Shown in pieces: positions 6,992 to 13,182 of a stretch of 37,873 bases of DNA. The notes under the pieces were generated by a model. The model did no database searches. It saw nothing but the letters and a program-made list of their open reading frames with translations, and was not told where the DNA came from. This DNA comes from a virus. The stretch covers positions 1 to 37,873 of the IMG/VR virus record IMGVR_UViG_3300042368_001293; one strand, given 5' to 3'. A program made the translations under genes and the position numbers. How positions within the stretch are numbered: position 1 is the stretch's first letter; every line of letters begins with the position of its first letter.

Positions 6992-7723
6992 TCAAAACTC
7001 CCTCCCCCCCGCCGTGACCGCCCTCGCGTCCTCATCCTCCCAGCCCGCCCGGTCGATCCAGGTCGCCGGATGCGGGATGAACTGGCCGCCGTCCTTCAGC
7101 CACTCCCTCGAACGGACCTGCCAGGCTAACGTCGCCAGCACCCGGTCGATGGGCGGCCTCGCCCCGCACCAAGATTTGATCGCGTCGTTCTTCGCCACCT
7201 TCTTCGGGTAGGCTTCCCAGAATTCGACAAAGCCATGCATGGGAGACACCCCGTCACCCACGGGTGACGAAGAGACTTGTTCCCTTCCTTTCCCTTCCTT
7301 GTTCCCTTCCTTTCCCTTCCTTTCCGCTTTCCCGGCGTGGGGCACGCGTGGTTCACGCGTGGGGCACGCGTCAAGATCGTTGCACTGCAAGGGATCCGGC
7401 AGTTCAGACTCCCGCTCGCGGTTGTTGATGACCTGATGCGTCAAAAACGTCGGAATGACCCCAAAAACACCCGTGAGTGACGCGTATTTTTGAATGAATC
7501 CACGCGTGGTCAACGCGTCGAGCACGCGTGAAAAGTCGATTTCGTCGTATGGACAGATCTGGACTCCGAGCCGTCGAGGCTCCCACTTGAACCGACCCTC
7601 CCGGTCAGCGGCACACCACAAACCGACGAACGAAAGCCGGATCGGAAGCCCCGTTTCGCGCTCCAGATCGAAGAGTTCCTCATGCGTGAAAAACTCCGGT
7701 TTGATCGTACGAATTCTCATCAT
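6992..7723 (-). CDS. Phage replication initiator / replisome organiser (lambda O-like role)
   Basis: A 243-residue protein. The N-terminus (MMRIRTIKPEFFTHEELFDL..) is typical of phage replication proteins that bind the origin with a winged-helix domain (residues about 1-110: FSRVLDALTTRGFIQKY, VFGVIPTFLTHQ). A highly charged Gly/Lys/Glu linker follows (about 134-150), then a C-terminal domain of the primosome type (FVEFWEAYPKK.AKNDAIKSW......IPHPATWI, about 163-235), the usual helicase-loader contact. The gene contains iterons and a polypyrimidine tract, so it probably carries its own origin as lambda O does. An AGAGGAG sequence precedes the ATG. The start overlaps the previous stop as ATGA, and the helicase loader follows 1 nt after its stop. 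Confidence 0.85.
   Translation of the reverse strand: MMRIRTIKPEFFTHEELFDLERETGLPIRLSFVGLWCAADREGRFKWEPRRLGVQICPYDEIDFSRVLDALTTRGFIQKYASLTGVFGVIPTFLTHQVINNRERESELPDPLQCNDLDACPTREPRVPHAGKAERKGKEGNKEGKGREQVSSSPVGDGVSPMHGFVEFWEAYPKKVAKNDAIKSWCGARPPIDRVLATLAWQVRSREWLKDGGQFIPHPATWIDRAGWEDEDARAVTAGGREF
7276..7319. repeat. Tandem 22-bp polypyrimidine repeat inside the initiator gene
   Basis: Two perfect 22-bp copies (7276-7297, 7298-7319), almost pure pyrimidine on the + strand with a single G per copy. The pyrimidine run continues to about 7325. The tract encodes the Gly/Lys/Glu linker of the initiator. It lies next to the iterons and could serve as an easily opened or triplex-forming part of the origin, in the position of the AT-rich segment in lambda. 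Confidence 0.75.
7332..7375. repeat. Iteron cluster A (11-bp repeats) within the initiator gene
   Basis: Four head-to-tail 11-bp units starting at 7332, 7343, 7354 and 7365. The second and third read CACGCGTGG plus two bases; the first is degenerate (CCGGCGTGGGG) and the last keeps CACGCGT. An 11-bp period is one helical turn and not a multiple of three, so protein sequence does not explain it. Initiators of the lambda-O type bind such repeats. Confidence 0.65.
7468..7533. repeat. Iteron cluster B (11-bp register) within the initiator gene
   Basis: Six 11-bp slots starting at 7468, 7479, 7490, 7501, 7512 and 7523. Slots 7501 and 7523 hold CACGCGTG, 7512 holds AACGCGT, 7479 holds GACGCGT and 7468 holds CACCCGTG; slot 7490 has no match. 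The core is the same as in cluster A, about 100 bp away, with an AT-richer stretch between 7480 and 7500. Together the clusters look like an initiator-binding origin. Confidence 0.6.
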
Positions 7724-7962
7724 TTTTTCTCCTCTTTCCCCCTCGTAAAATGCACGAACCGATAATAAAGCCGCCCTCCGATCCGCCTCGACCGGAGCCG
7801 AAACGTCTCCCTCCTCGCCACCTGTCTGGTCATCGCGGCCTCAAGGACGTGGTGAATCCGGGCGCTCGGCGGAGCGTCCACGGCCACCCGGATCTCCTCG
7901 ACAGTGCGCTCGATGCCGTCAGCGAGAAGGTCGAGAATGGCGTCTCGGTAAGGGCTGATCAT
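7720..7962 (-). CDS. Small winged-helix-like DNA-binding protein
   Basis: An 80-residue basic protein. The pattern ..YRDAILDLLADGIERTVEEIRVAVDAPPSARIHHVLEAAMTRQVARRETFRLRSRRIGGRLYYRFV.. reads as helix, helix-turn-helix, then a two-stranded wing, typical of winged-helix DNA-binding domains. It lies directly before the replication initiator and overlaps it as ATGA, so it may regulate replication genes or assist at the origin. Seventeen bases separate it from the previous gene, with no clear Shine-Dalgarno sequence. No closer family can be named. Confidence 0.65.
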   Translation of the reverse strand: MISPYRDAILDLLADGIERTVEEIRVAVDAPPSARIHHVLEAAMTRQVARRETFRLRSRRIGGRLYYRFVHFTRGKEEKK

Positions 7963-7979
7963 GCGGAGTTGGTGTTCGA

Positions 7980-8258
7980 CTAAAGGCGGGAATTTCTCTC
8001 CGAGATGATCGCCAGATCGATGATGCCCTCAAGGTGTCGGGACTGGCTATAGTTTCCGAGCTTTTCAATCGCCGCCTCCGCAATCCACCTGATTGCGACA
8101 TTTGCTTTCCCGACCACCTCAATGTCTGGAGCCTCAACGACGAGTTCGGCGAATTTCCGCCAGTCTTTTGAAATTACCGCACCGGAGATTCTCGCGATCA
8201 TTTCGGCGTCGTCCTCGTTGATTTCGCCTGGAAGGAAAGAATTTGGGGTATCACTCAT
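7980..8258 (-). CDS. Small acidic protein of unknown function
   Basis: A 92-residue protein, mostly helical (NEDDAEMIARISGAVISKDW..., then WIAEAAIEKLGNY...). ATG at 8258 is preferred: it has a strong GGGAGGGG about 4 nt upstream, and a longer in-frame start lacks support. It overlaps the end of the membrane-protein gene upstream by 8 bp. No motif is recognised. It is part of the early replication/recombination operon. Confidence 0.65.
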   Translation of the reverse strand: MSDTPNSFLPGEINEDDAEMIARISGAVISKDWRKFAELVVEAPDIEVVGKANVAIRWIAEAAIEKLGNYSQSRHLEGIIDLAIISERNSRL

Positions 8259-8451
8259 GACCCCTCCCTTCCTCAAACCGCTCCCATTCCGCCATGACGC
8301 GCATGGCATTCAGCTCCCCGCTTAGTTCCGCCACCTGGGCCTCGGCGGCCCTCAGGCGGCGCTCCTGCGCTATGTGTTGCGCCCACCCGAAGGCGAGCCC
8401 GATGGTGAGGCCAATGGCCATGGACGCGATGGTCCCGTAAACTTCTCTCAT
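8251..8451 (-). CDS. Small single-pass membrane protein with coiled coil
   Basis: A 66-residue protein with one membrane helix (residues about 5-25, VYGTIASMAIGLTIGLAFGWA) followed by a charged heptad-like helix (QERRLRAAEAQVAELSGELNAMRVMAEWERF). The topology resembles inner-membrane spanins or small exclusion proteins, yet it sits in the recombination/replication operon, far from the lysis genes. The start overlaps the nuclease stop as ATGA. Function is unknown; superinfection exclusion or membrane anchoring of early proteins are possibilities. Confidence 0.65.
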   Translation of the reverse strand: MREVYGTIASMAIGLTIGLAFGWAQHIAQERRLRAAEAQVAELSGELNAMRVMAEWERFEEGRGHE

Positions 8452-8831
8452 GTCAGGTAATCGGTGATAATTTTAATTGCTTCGTCTTTTCCGTAGGCGA
8501 CCTGCGCCGAATATCCCCTCGACCGCATCGCGGCGATCCACTCGCACTGGAGATCGGACAAGCCGCCCTTGCCGCCTCGAACCGGGCGACTGCCCTCGGC
8601 CTTCATTTCAAGGAACAGGCCATGGAACCCCTTTCGGGCGACCGGAAGAAAGATGTCAGGCACCCCAGGCTTCACGCCCTCGGCCTTCATCTTTCGAGCG
8701 ACCAGAAGGTTCCGGTGGCCGCCGTTTGGAATCGCGAACATCCACTGAAGGTCCGGGAACTCCAAACGGCTCCACTGCGCCCACACAAAGAGCGCAGCCT
8801 GCTCGTCGTGTTCAAGGCGGTATGTTTTCAT
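8448..8831 (-). CDS. VRR-NUC domain nuclease
   Basis: A 127-residue protein made of one VRR-NUC domain, a branch of the PD-(D/E)xK nucleases that in phages is thought to cut branched DNA. Visible signatures: E10/Q11 near the start, NGGHR (about 36-40), GVPDIFL with D59, and LEMKAEG with E75 and K77 as the ExK pair, then a C-terminal helix (..CEWIAAMRSRGYSAQVAYGKDEAIKII). ATG at 8831 overlaps the upstream stop as ATGA; longer in-frame starts lie in the neighbour and are rejected. Next to recE- and recT-like genes it likely resolves recombination or replication intermediates before packaging. Confidence 0.88.
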   Translation of the reverse strand: MKTYRLEHDEQAALFVWAQWSRLEFPDLQWMFAIPNGGHRNLLVARKMKAEGVKPGVPDIFLPVARKGFHGLFLEMKAEGSRPVRGGKGGLSDLQCEWIAAMRSRGYSAQVAYGKDEAIKIITDYLT

Positions 8832-9229
8832 CGCTTGATCCGCACCGCCATTGCCAGCGCCTCCTTGGTTGGCAGGTGGTCGATGCTCGGCTCGATCCCC
8901 TTTTGCGCCGGAATGAGTCTGCCCGGAATGACTATCCTTGGAGTCGCTTTGCGCAAAGCGCCGCGCACCATGCGCTCGGGCCTCGCCTTCTGAATCCTTG
9001 GGTAGCTCATGCGCTCGGGCTGAGGTGGCACTCCGCATTGAAGGTCAAGCTTTCCACCGAGCTTCACATATCGGTCCAAACGCCGTTGCAGTTGAGACCG
9101 TTGCGCCTCGGACAAGTCGAAGTTTTCGATGCTGTCCTCGGGAAGAAGGTCGCGAACCGCGCGGAGGTTGAGCCGAATGACTCGCGCTCCGTTCAGCTTT
9201 TGCAGGTGATATATCGACTTGTCGCTCAT
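8828..9229 (-). CDS. Protein of unknown function in the recombination operon
   Basis: A 133-residue basic protein (start MSDKSIYHLQKLNGARVIRL). ATG at 9229 overlaps the RecE-like stop as ATGA. Residues about 35-60 form a charged helix (LSEAQRSQLQRRLDRYVKLG), and the C-terminal half is rich in Pro, Arg and Lys with a short hydrophobic strand (RIVIPGRLIP). No zinc or catalytic motif is seen. Between a RecE-like exonuclease and a VRR-NUC nuclease, a role in DNA metabolism is likely, but this rests on context only. Confidence 0.6.
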   Translation of the reverse strand: MSDKSIYHLQKLNGARVIRLNLRAVRDLLPEDSIENFDLSEAQRSQLQRRLDRYVKLGGKLDLQCGVPPQPERMSYPRIQKARPERMVRGALRKATPRIVIPGRLIPAQKGIEPSIDHLPTKEALAMAVRIKR

Positions 9230-10029
9230 GCCCACTTCGGGATGCTGATGACGCGGATCTCGTCATCGAACGGATTGGGGAAATTCCCGGTCTTGTGGCT
9301 GTGGCACCACTTCTCCAGAGCGGTCAGATACCACTCCCGGCCCTTCGCAATGCTGTCGGCATCCAGCTCGACCACGGCAATTTCGTAGGGGGATTCCGAC
9401 TCCTGGAAGATGAAACCCCACCGGGTCCGGTTCTCGCCGCTCGCGGCGTTGAACATGTCGAGATACCACGCCGCCTGGGCATGATACCCGAATTCCGCGA
9501 TGGTCGCCGGGAGCTTCGAGATCGACTGCGTGGTCTTGAGATCGACCAGCCAATCCCCGAAAGCCCCGGCGGCGTCCGGCACAATGTCGATCCGGCACTT
9601 GCCACTGAACCGCTCGCCGGTCTTGTCCTCGATGCCCTCGACCAAGGCCGAAACCTGCGCCGCGGCGCCGTCGAGGATCGCTCCAGCAAAGTGATGGGAG
9701 CGGATCAGTTCCGCCGCCTTCTTGGCCTCAGCCACCTGGGCCAAGGTGACGATGGGGACGGTCTGCGAATCCCGCCACGACTGCGCTTCCTTGGTCCGAA
9801 AGTCGGGAAAGGAGGACACCGCGAAGCATTGGGAAAGTTCCTGCGGCTGCAACAGGCAGCAATCGACCAAGCTTCCCCAGTTCATGCTGGCGGTCGGAGC
9901 CATGGGCTCGTCTTTCGTCAGGAGCCACTTGTGCGGGTTCTTGGCGAACTTCCACAGGGTGGACTTCGAGACGGCAGGGAACGCGTGGTAAGCGGCCTCG
10001 GGGACGTTGAGGTTGATGCCCTCGATCAT
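9226..10029 (-). CDS. RecE-like exonuclease (PD-(D/E)xK, DUF3799 type)
   Basis: A 267-residue protein of the phage RecE-like exonuclease family, which degrades one strand of double-stranded DNA to expose a 3' tail for the annealing partner. The beginning (AAYHAFPAVSKSTLWKFAKNPHKW) is the family's usual entry (..YH....lSkS.L....~sP..y). The catalytic core shows D148 in GKCRIDIV and the DLK motif (D163, K165) in WLVDLKTT, followed by the helix with EFGYHAQAAWYLDM that closes the active site. ATG at 10029 overlaps the RecT-like stop as ATGA and has a near-perfect AGGAGGTGAT ribosome site. Confidence 0.88.
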   Translation of the reverse strand: MIEGINLNVPEAAYHAFPAVSKSTLWKFAKNPHKWLLTKDEPMAPTASMNWGSLVDCCLLQPQELSQCFAVSSFPDFRTKEAQSWRDSQTVPIVTLAQVAEAKKAAELIRSHHFAGAILDGAAAQVSALVEGIEDKTGERFSGKCRIDIVPDAAGAFGDWLVDLKTTQSISKLPATIAEFGYHAQAAWYLDMFNAASGENRTRWGFIFQESESPYEIAVVELDADSIAKGREWYLTALEKWCHSHKTGNFPNPFDDEIRVISIPKWA

Positions 10030-10862
10030 GCGATCACCTCCTGCGCCCTGAGTTGCCCCGCGACCTCCTCGACCGTGGACCAATCGCTGGCCACCTTCTC
10101 AAGCGTGGCCGGGTCCATCTTGCTGAACGGCGTCTTGCCGTCGCCGATTCCAAGTGTAGCGAGCGCACCGAGCGCCTCGCTCACCTTGAGGCCGGACTTG
10201 GTCAGCTTGGCCTTGATGACTTCGAGCGGATCGGGAGCTTTCTCCTCGACCACCTCGACCGAGGCGACCACAGGAACGGGCTCCGCCTTGGCTCGCGCAA
10301 ACGGCGTCTTCGGCGTGATGTCGCGGACCTCCCGACCCATCCCACCCGTGTCGATGACCTCCTCGGTCGTCGGCAGGCCCAGCGAGATTTCGGGAGCCGT
10401 GACGCGGATCATGAATGCAGCGGCCCGGTAGGAGCGCATCAGCTCCGGCATCGTCTGCCACTTCGACCCGTTCTTGGAGAGCCAGCCCTCGGCCTTGGCC
10501 ATGTTCATCGAAACCCACGGCCCGAGGATCTCGCGACCGGTGGCCAACTCGGTGGCACACGCACGGGTTCGACCACCGTCCTGGTCGTCGTGTTCGTAGC
10601 GGATGGCCGAGAATCGACCGCACGAATTGAAGCACCCGATGAGGAACTTCGAGGAGAAGCCGGGCTTGCCGTGGATGATGTCCACGTTCTGCATGACGAG
10701 AAACGGGTCGGCCTTCATTCGGTCGGCCAGTTGGATGGCGATGAAGCAGTTGCCGAGGTTCCCTTGGAATGCCTTCGGGACAATGTCCGCATTGGCGAAC
10801 AGCTCTGCGGTTTGGCGCATGATGGCGAAACCGCCTTGGTTTTGGATGGTAAGTTCGTTCAT
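10026..10862 (-). CDS. RecT-like single-strand annealing recombinase
   Basis: A 278-residue protein matching the RecT-type annealing proteins of phages. Residues about 30-190 hold the typical string: IQLADRMKADPFLVMQN, IIHGKPGFSSKFLIGCFN, a G-rich turn, MAKAEGW, then GSKWQTMPELMRSYRAAAF and PEISLGLPTTEEVID. The C-terminal third is Pro/Lys/Glu-rich and may bind single-strand-binding protein or the exonuclease. ATG at 10862 is preferred; an upstream GTG at 10907 would add 15 basic residues without support. The next gene is the RecE-like exonuclease, so the two form a Red-like pair for recombination, repair or genome circularisation. Confidence 0.88.
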   Translation of the reverse strand: MNELTIQNQGGFAIMRQTAELFANADIVPKAFQGNLGNCFIAIQLADRMKADPFLVMQNVDIIHGKPGFSSKFLIGCFNSCGRFSAIRYEHDDQDGGRTRACATELATGREILGPWVSMNMAKAEGWLSKNGSKWQTMPELMRSYRAAAFMIRVTAPEISLGLPTTEEVIDTGGMGREVRDITPKTPFARAKAEPVPVVASVEVVEEKAPDPLEVIKAKLTKSGLKVSEALGALATLGIGDGKTPFSKMDPATLEKVASDWSTVEEVAGQLRAQEVIA

Positions 10863-10909
10863 TTTGTTCTGTGCGCGTTTCCGTCGCGCCCCGGTTGTTT
10901 GCGACACCG

Positions 10910-11116
10910 TCAGGACTCAAGGAATTCCACTTGAGGCTTTTCGCCGCGAAGGTCTTGGTATTTCATTTGCAACGCTGCGGATTGAAGGATTTTCCCCGCC
11001 GCAGAAACCTTGGCGCGAACCTCGCGAAGGTCCGCGTCGCCATTGACCAAGTCGTTAAAGACGTTAATGAGTTCTCCGCGCAACTCCTCGTTGCTCGTAA
11101 TTTTCGATTTTTTCAT
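10910..11116 (-). CDS. Small helical protein upstream of recT-like gene
   Basis: A 68-residue charged protein, all helical by appearance (NEELRGELINVFNDLVNGDADLREVRAKVSAAGKILQSAALQMKYQDLRGEKPQVEFLES). Short proteins with a ..LR..L......l..G..d...a......aGKIl.saklql.Y pattern occur before recombination genes in phages of several hosts; the function is unknown. It overlaps the previous gene as ATGA and has a weak AGAGAAA ribosome site. It sits in an A+T-richer patch that extends upstream. Forty-seven bases separate it from the RecT-like start. Confidence 0.72.
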   Translation of the reverse strand: MKKSKITSNEELRGELINVFNDLVNGDADLREVRAKVSAAGKILQSAALQMKYQDLRGEKPQVEFLES

Positions 11117-11733
11117 GGTTTTGTTTCTCTTTTGGTTTTGTAGTTCGCCATCAATCCGATGGCAAAAATCAGTCTTGCGATTGCCAAGATTTCAACAGTC
11201 GCGTCTTTTGCTAAAATGTTAAACCGGACAAGGACGGCAGAAGGGCTTAACTCGGCGGCTTCTTGAAGAAACGAAATGGCGGCGATCTGTGCCGTTTTCA
11301 TTTTTCTCCTCGTTTTGTATTCGCGATACAAAAACCGACCTTGCGGGATTTGCTCAAAGTCGGAAATTATTTTCAGCATGATCCCAGGAAAAACCCGATA
11401 ACTCCCGTCGCTGAAGAAAAATTCCCCTTTGGAATATTCAATTTTCCAAACATTCCAATCGGAAAGCTTGAGAAACCAACCGTGAGCGAGTGCCGCGAAA
11501 CCCGCTCGGCGATTATCGGAAAAACGCCACCGGTTTCCGTCGAGGTAGACTTGCTGCCCCATGAATTTCTTCGAGATATGAACAAGCTTTCCTTCACTGA
11601 ACGCCCATGCCAAAATCGCCCTCCTCACATCGCGGTCTTCGCAAAAATACTTGACCTCGGAATGAAAAGCCTCGGCAAGACCAAGAACAACCTCGGTAGA
11701 AAGGTCTCGTCGAATTTGTTCTGTGACGGTCAT
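11113..11733 (-). CDS. Protein of unknown function, possible nested second product
   Basis: A 206-residue protein rich in aromatics (..KYFCEDRDVRRAILAWAF; RWRFSDNRRAGFAALAHGWFLKLSDWNVWKIEYSKGEFFFSDGSYRVF). The middle looks like a small beta-rich fold; no known motif. The last 62 codons, from an in-frame ATG at 11301 preceded by a strong GAGGAG six bases away, could be made separately. That part is hydrophobic (ILAIARLIFAIGLMANY) and might be membrane-associated. By eye the base composition is lower in G+C than in neighbouring genes, which suggests a different origin. The ATG at 11733 directly follows the upstream stop. Confidence 0.6.
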   Translation of the reverse strand: MTVTEQIRRDLSTEVVLGLAEAFHSEVKYFCEDRDVRRAILAWAFSEGKLVHISKKFMGQQVYLDGNRWRFSDNRRAGFAALAHGWFLKLSDWNVWKIEYSKGEFFFSDGSYRVFPGIMLKIISDFEQIPQGRFLYREYKTRRKMKTAQIAAISFLQEAAELSPSAVLVRFNILAKDATVEILAIARLIFAIGLMANYKTKRETKP

Positions 11734-11934
11734 TTAAATCCGTTCGTTGATGCGGGCGATCACCCGCTTACGGTCTTCCTCTCCCACCGCCGAAAGCGGC
11801 AGGATGTCGCCGGACTCCATGTCGAGGACTGAGACGACCTCAGCCCGCTCGACCTCGACCCAGACATACCGGTCTTCGTAGTCCCCGTTGAGCAGGTAGA
11901 GTTCGACAGCCCCATCGGAAAGTGCCTCGCTCAT
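11734..11934 (-). CDS. Small acidic protein, unknown function
   Basis: A 66-residue, strongly acidic protein (start MSEALSDGAVELYLLNGDYE), probably a short beta sheet plus a C-terminal helix (EEDRKRVIARINERI). ATG at 11934 is chosen because it overlaps the upstream stop as ATGA and has AAGGAG nearby; a longer in-frame extension is an Arg/Gly-rich shadow. I do not recognise the family. It belongs to the small early genes downstream of the control region. Confidence 0.65.
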   Translation of the reverse strand: MSEALSDGAVELYLLNGDYEDRYVWVEVERAEVVSVLDMESGDILPLSAVGEEDRKRVIARINERI

Positions 11935-12164
11935 GCCCTGCTCCTTTCCCTCGCACGCTCGATGTCGCGCTTGGCCCAGAAGTTCATGCCGGAATCGACG
12001 CTCGGGCGGATCCCGGCCTCCTTGGCCCAGGCGCGGAAAGCCTTCCGGCTCTTGTATCCCGCCCAACGCGCAGCCTCGTTGTCGCCTCGCAGCCACGGCG
12101 AGGTTGACACCGTGACAGCCGCCTCGATGCGGTCGAGGCGCTCGATGATTTCCGAGTCACTCAT
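11931..12164 (-). CDS. Possible excisionase / small helix-turn-helix DNA-binding protein
   Basis: A 77-residue basic protein. After a short leading helix, residues 22-70 (SPWLRGDNEAARWAGYKSRKAFRAWAKEAGI...GMNFWAKRDIERA) match the general form of excisionase/MerR-like winged-helix domains: W(L)...EAA...GY.S...F..W....GI.P...G...W....I. Excisionases of this size bend attachment-site DNA to direct excision. It lies in the leftward early operon starting about 1.2 kb from the attP candidate. The start overlaps the previous gene by 8 bp. A role as a regulator of early transcription cannot be excluded. Confidence 0.6.
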   Translation of the reverse strand: MSDSEIIERLDRIEAAVTVSTSPWLRGDNEAARWAGYKSRKAFRAWAKEAGIRPSVDSGMNFWAKRDIERARERSRA

Positions 12165-12393
12165 CGTGGCCTCCGATCAGTTCACCGATGAGGCTGCCCG
12201 TTTTGGGCCACGCGACCACATGGGTCTCGGGCTCAAGGGTGAACTTCATCGCTTTGTAGTTGACGATCCGGGAGCATGGCTTGCTGGCAATGTGCCTCGC
12301 GAACTCCATGCACTTTGAGCGGGTCGGGAAATGACCGACGCCCAGGAAGGATTCGCCGTCGTTGGTGAGGTAGCGCGGAACCCAGATGGTCAT
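12157..12393 (-). CDS. Small early protein, unknown function
   Basis: A 78-residue protein (start MTIWVPRYLTNDGESFLGVG). It has alternating beta-strand and helix character, with one Cys in RSKCMEF and one in SKPCSRI, and a hydrophobic strand THVVAWP. No known motif. The ATG overlaps the preceding stop as ATGA. It is the third gene of the leftward early operon. Confidence 0.65.
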   Translation of the reverse strand: MTIWVPRYLTNDGESFLGVGHFPTRSKCMEFARHIASKPCSRIVNYKAMKFTLEPETHVVAWPKTGSLIGELIGGHDE

Positions 12394-12596
12394 GCGGCAC
12401 CTCCCACTTCAAGGATTGCGTCCCACGGCACGAACGAGGACACCCGCTTGCGGCCCACCACCCGCACCCCCTCGCCAGAGACGAGAACGATGCGACCGGA
12501 TCGCGTTCTCAGGGTCTTGTGAGAGCGAAACTTGATCCGCGTGCCGATAGCGTGCCGCACGGGCATGTCGAGGATGAGGGAGGCGTTAGGGTTCAT
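12390..12596 (-). CDS. Small basic early protein, unknown function
   Basis: A 68-residue basic protein that looks all-beta (..GTRIKFRSHKTLRTRSGRIVLVSGEGVRVVGRKRVSSFVPWDAILEV), resembling a small SH3- or KOW-like barrel in pattern. That is an impression only. A good GAGGAGG ribosome site precedes the ATG, which overlaps the stop of the first early gene as ATGA. It might bind nucleic acid or polymerase. Confidence 0.65.
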   Translation of the reverse strand: MNPNASLILDMPVRHAIGTRIKFRSHKTLRTRSGRIVLVSGEGVRVVGRKRVSSFVPWDAILEVGGAA

Positions 12597-12769
12597 TGGG
12601 CCTCCTCGGGTTGGGGTTCGCGGTCGCTTTCCAGCTCGTCAGACACGACCAGTTCCAGCGCGTCGAGGAACAGCTTCGTCGCTTGCGCCCGACGACTGCG
12701 GCGCTCCCGACGTGCCAGCTCGTCGAGCCGCTCGCCGTGGTGATCGTCGATTTCAAAGTTCAGGATCAT
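12593..12769 (-). CDS. Small ribbon-helix-helix protein, first gene of the leftward early operon
   Basis: A 58-residue protein starting MILNFEIDDHHGERL and ending ..QPEEAQ. The pattern (short beta strand LNFEI; helix HHGERLDELARRERR; turn SRRAQ; helix ATKLFLDALELVV; acidic tail) fits the Arc/CopG-type ribbon-helix-helix fold, in which paired strands of a dimer read DNA. The ATG at 12769 has no Shine-Dalgarno sequence, and the expected leader from the predicted promoter is about 30 nt. The gene lies opposite a second ribbon-helix-helix gene with three operators between. It may be a Cro-like early regulator. Its short length means it is easily missed. Confidence 0.6.
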   Translation of the reverse strand: MILNFEIDDHHGERLDELARRERRSRRAQATKLFLDALELVVSDELESDREPQPEEAQ

Positions 12770-12803
12770 TGATTGTTAATGTTGAGTGATTGTTTCAAAG
12801 CGC

Positions 12804-12872
12804 GGTATTAAACACCGGGTGTTAAACACCGCAACAGAAAAATTGCTATTCTTGAAAAAAATGTTAAACACC
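12804..12872. promoter_or_regulatory. Three operator copies (GGTGTT-A-AACACC) between divergent ribbon-helix-helix genes
   Basis: Operator 1 is 12804-12816 (GGTATTAAACACC, one mismatch). Operator 2 is 12818-12830 (GGTGTTAAACACC, a perfect dyad around a central A). Operator 3 is 12860-12872 (AATGTTAAACACC). Start-to-start distances are 14 and 42 bp, so all lie on a 14-bp register. Operators 1 and 2 together form a larger dyad (GCGGT...ACCGC). Operator 3 ends 5 bp before the rightward ATG. The arrangement suggests cooperative binding of a small dimeric repressor. Confidence 0.7.
12806..12834 (-). promoter_or_regulatory. Predicted leftward early promoter
   Basis: On the leftward strand TTGCGG (12834-12829) is followed by a 17-bp spacer and TTAATA (12811-12806), a good sigma-70-type pair. 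Operator 2 occupies the spacer and operator 1 covers the -10 box, so a bound repressor would block it. Transcription would start near 12799, some 30 nt before the ATG at 12769, and could run through the whole early and packaging region. Confidence 0.6.
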
Positions 12873-12877
12873 CTTGG

Positions 12878-13069
12878 ATGCCAGCGCAGAGGAAAGAGGG
12901 CAAGCGCCTGTGGGGAGGCTACTTAGAACCGGACGACTTCGACCGGCTCGATGCCGATGCGAAGCGCAGAGGCTTCGCGACCAGGACCGACTTTCTGGCC
13001 TGGTTCGCAAAGAACTGCCAGGGTCTGGTCACCCGAGGGACCAAGTCAGGGAACAGCGAAGAGAAGTGA
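12878..13069 (+). CDS. Ribbon-helix-helix DNA-binding protein, candidate lysogeny repressor
   Basis: A 63-residue protein, rightward, opposite to almost all other genes. Residues 9-15 (KRLWGGY) can form the DNA-reading strand. Residues 18-31 (PDDFDRLDADAKRR) form helix A, then a GFATR turn, and residues 37-46 (TDFLAWFAKN) form helix B, followed by a basic tail. This is the Arc/CopG-like pattern. Operator 3 ends 5 bp upstream of the ATG, consistent with autoregulation. There is no Shine-Dalgarno sequence. It is the only other rightward gene besides the integrase, as expected for a repressor expressed in the lysogen. An antitoxin is an alternative, but no toxin gene is nearby. Confidence 0.65.
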   Translation: MPAQRKEGKRLWGGYLEPDDFDRLDADAKRRGFATRTDFLAWFAKNCQGLVTRGTKSGNSEEK

Positions 13070-13160
13070 TCGCCATGCGTAAAAATACTGAACGCGTGAA
13101 CAGCGTCAAGAGCGATCTGTGAGGAGCCGGAAAACGGCAGTGCCAATGGCCTCAAAAAAC

Positions 13161-13182
13161 CGAACCGCCACCGAACCGCCAC
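13161..13182 (+). repeat. Integrase arm-type repeats, left arm of attP (2 copies)
   Basis: Two perfect head-to-tail copies of the 11-mer CGAACCGCCAC (13161-13171 and 13172-13182). The same element appears three times on the far side of the putative core, in the same orientation. Tandem direct repeats on both sides of a core are the usual layout for arm-type binding sites of tyrosine integrases. Confidence 0.65.

Noticed and set aside
12878-13069. Toxin-antitoxin system formed by the ribbon-helix-helix gene
   Set aside because: No toxin-sized partner frame lies next to it on the same strand. The next rightward gene is the integrase, after 311 bp of attachment-site DNA.
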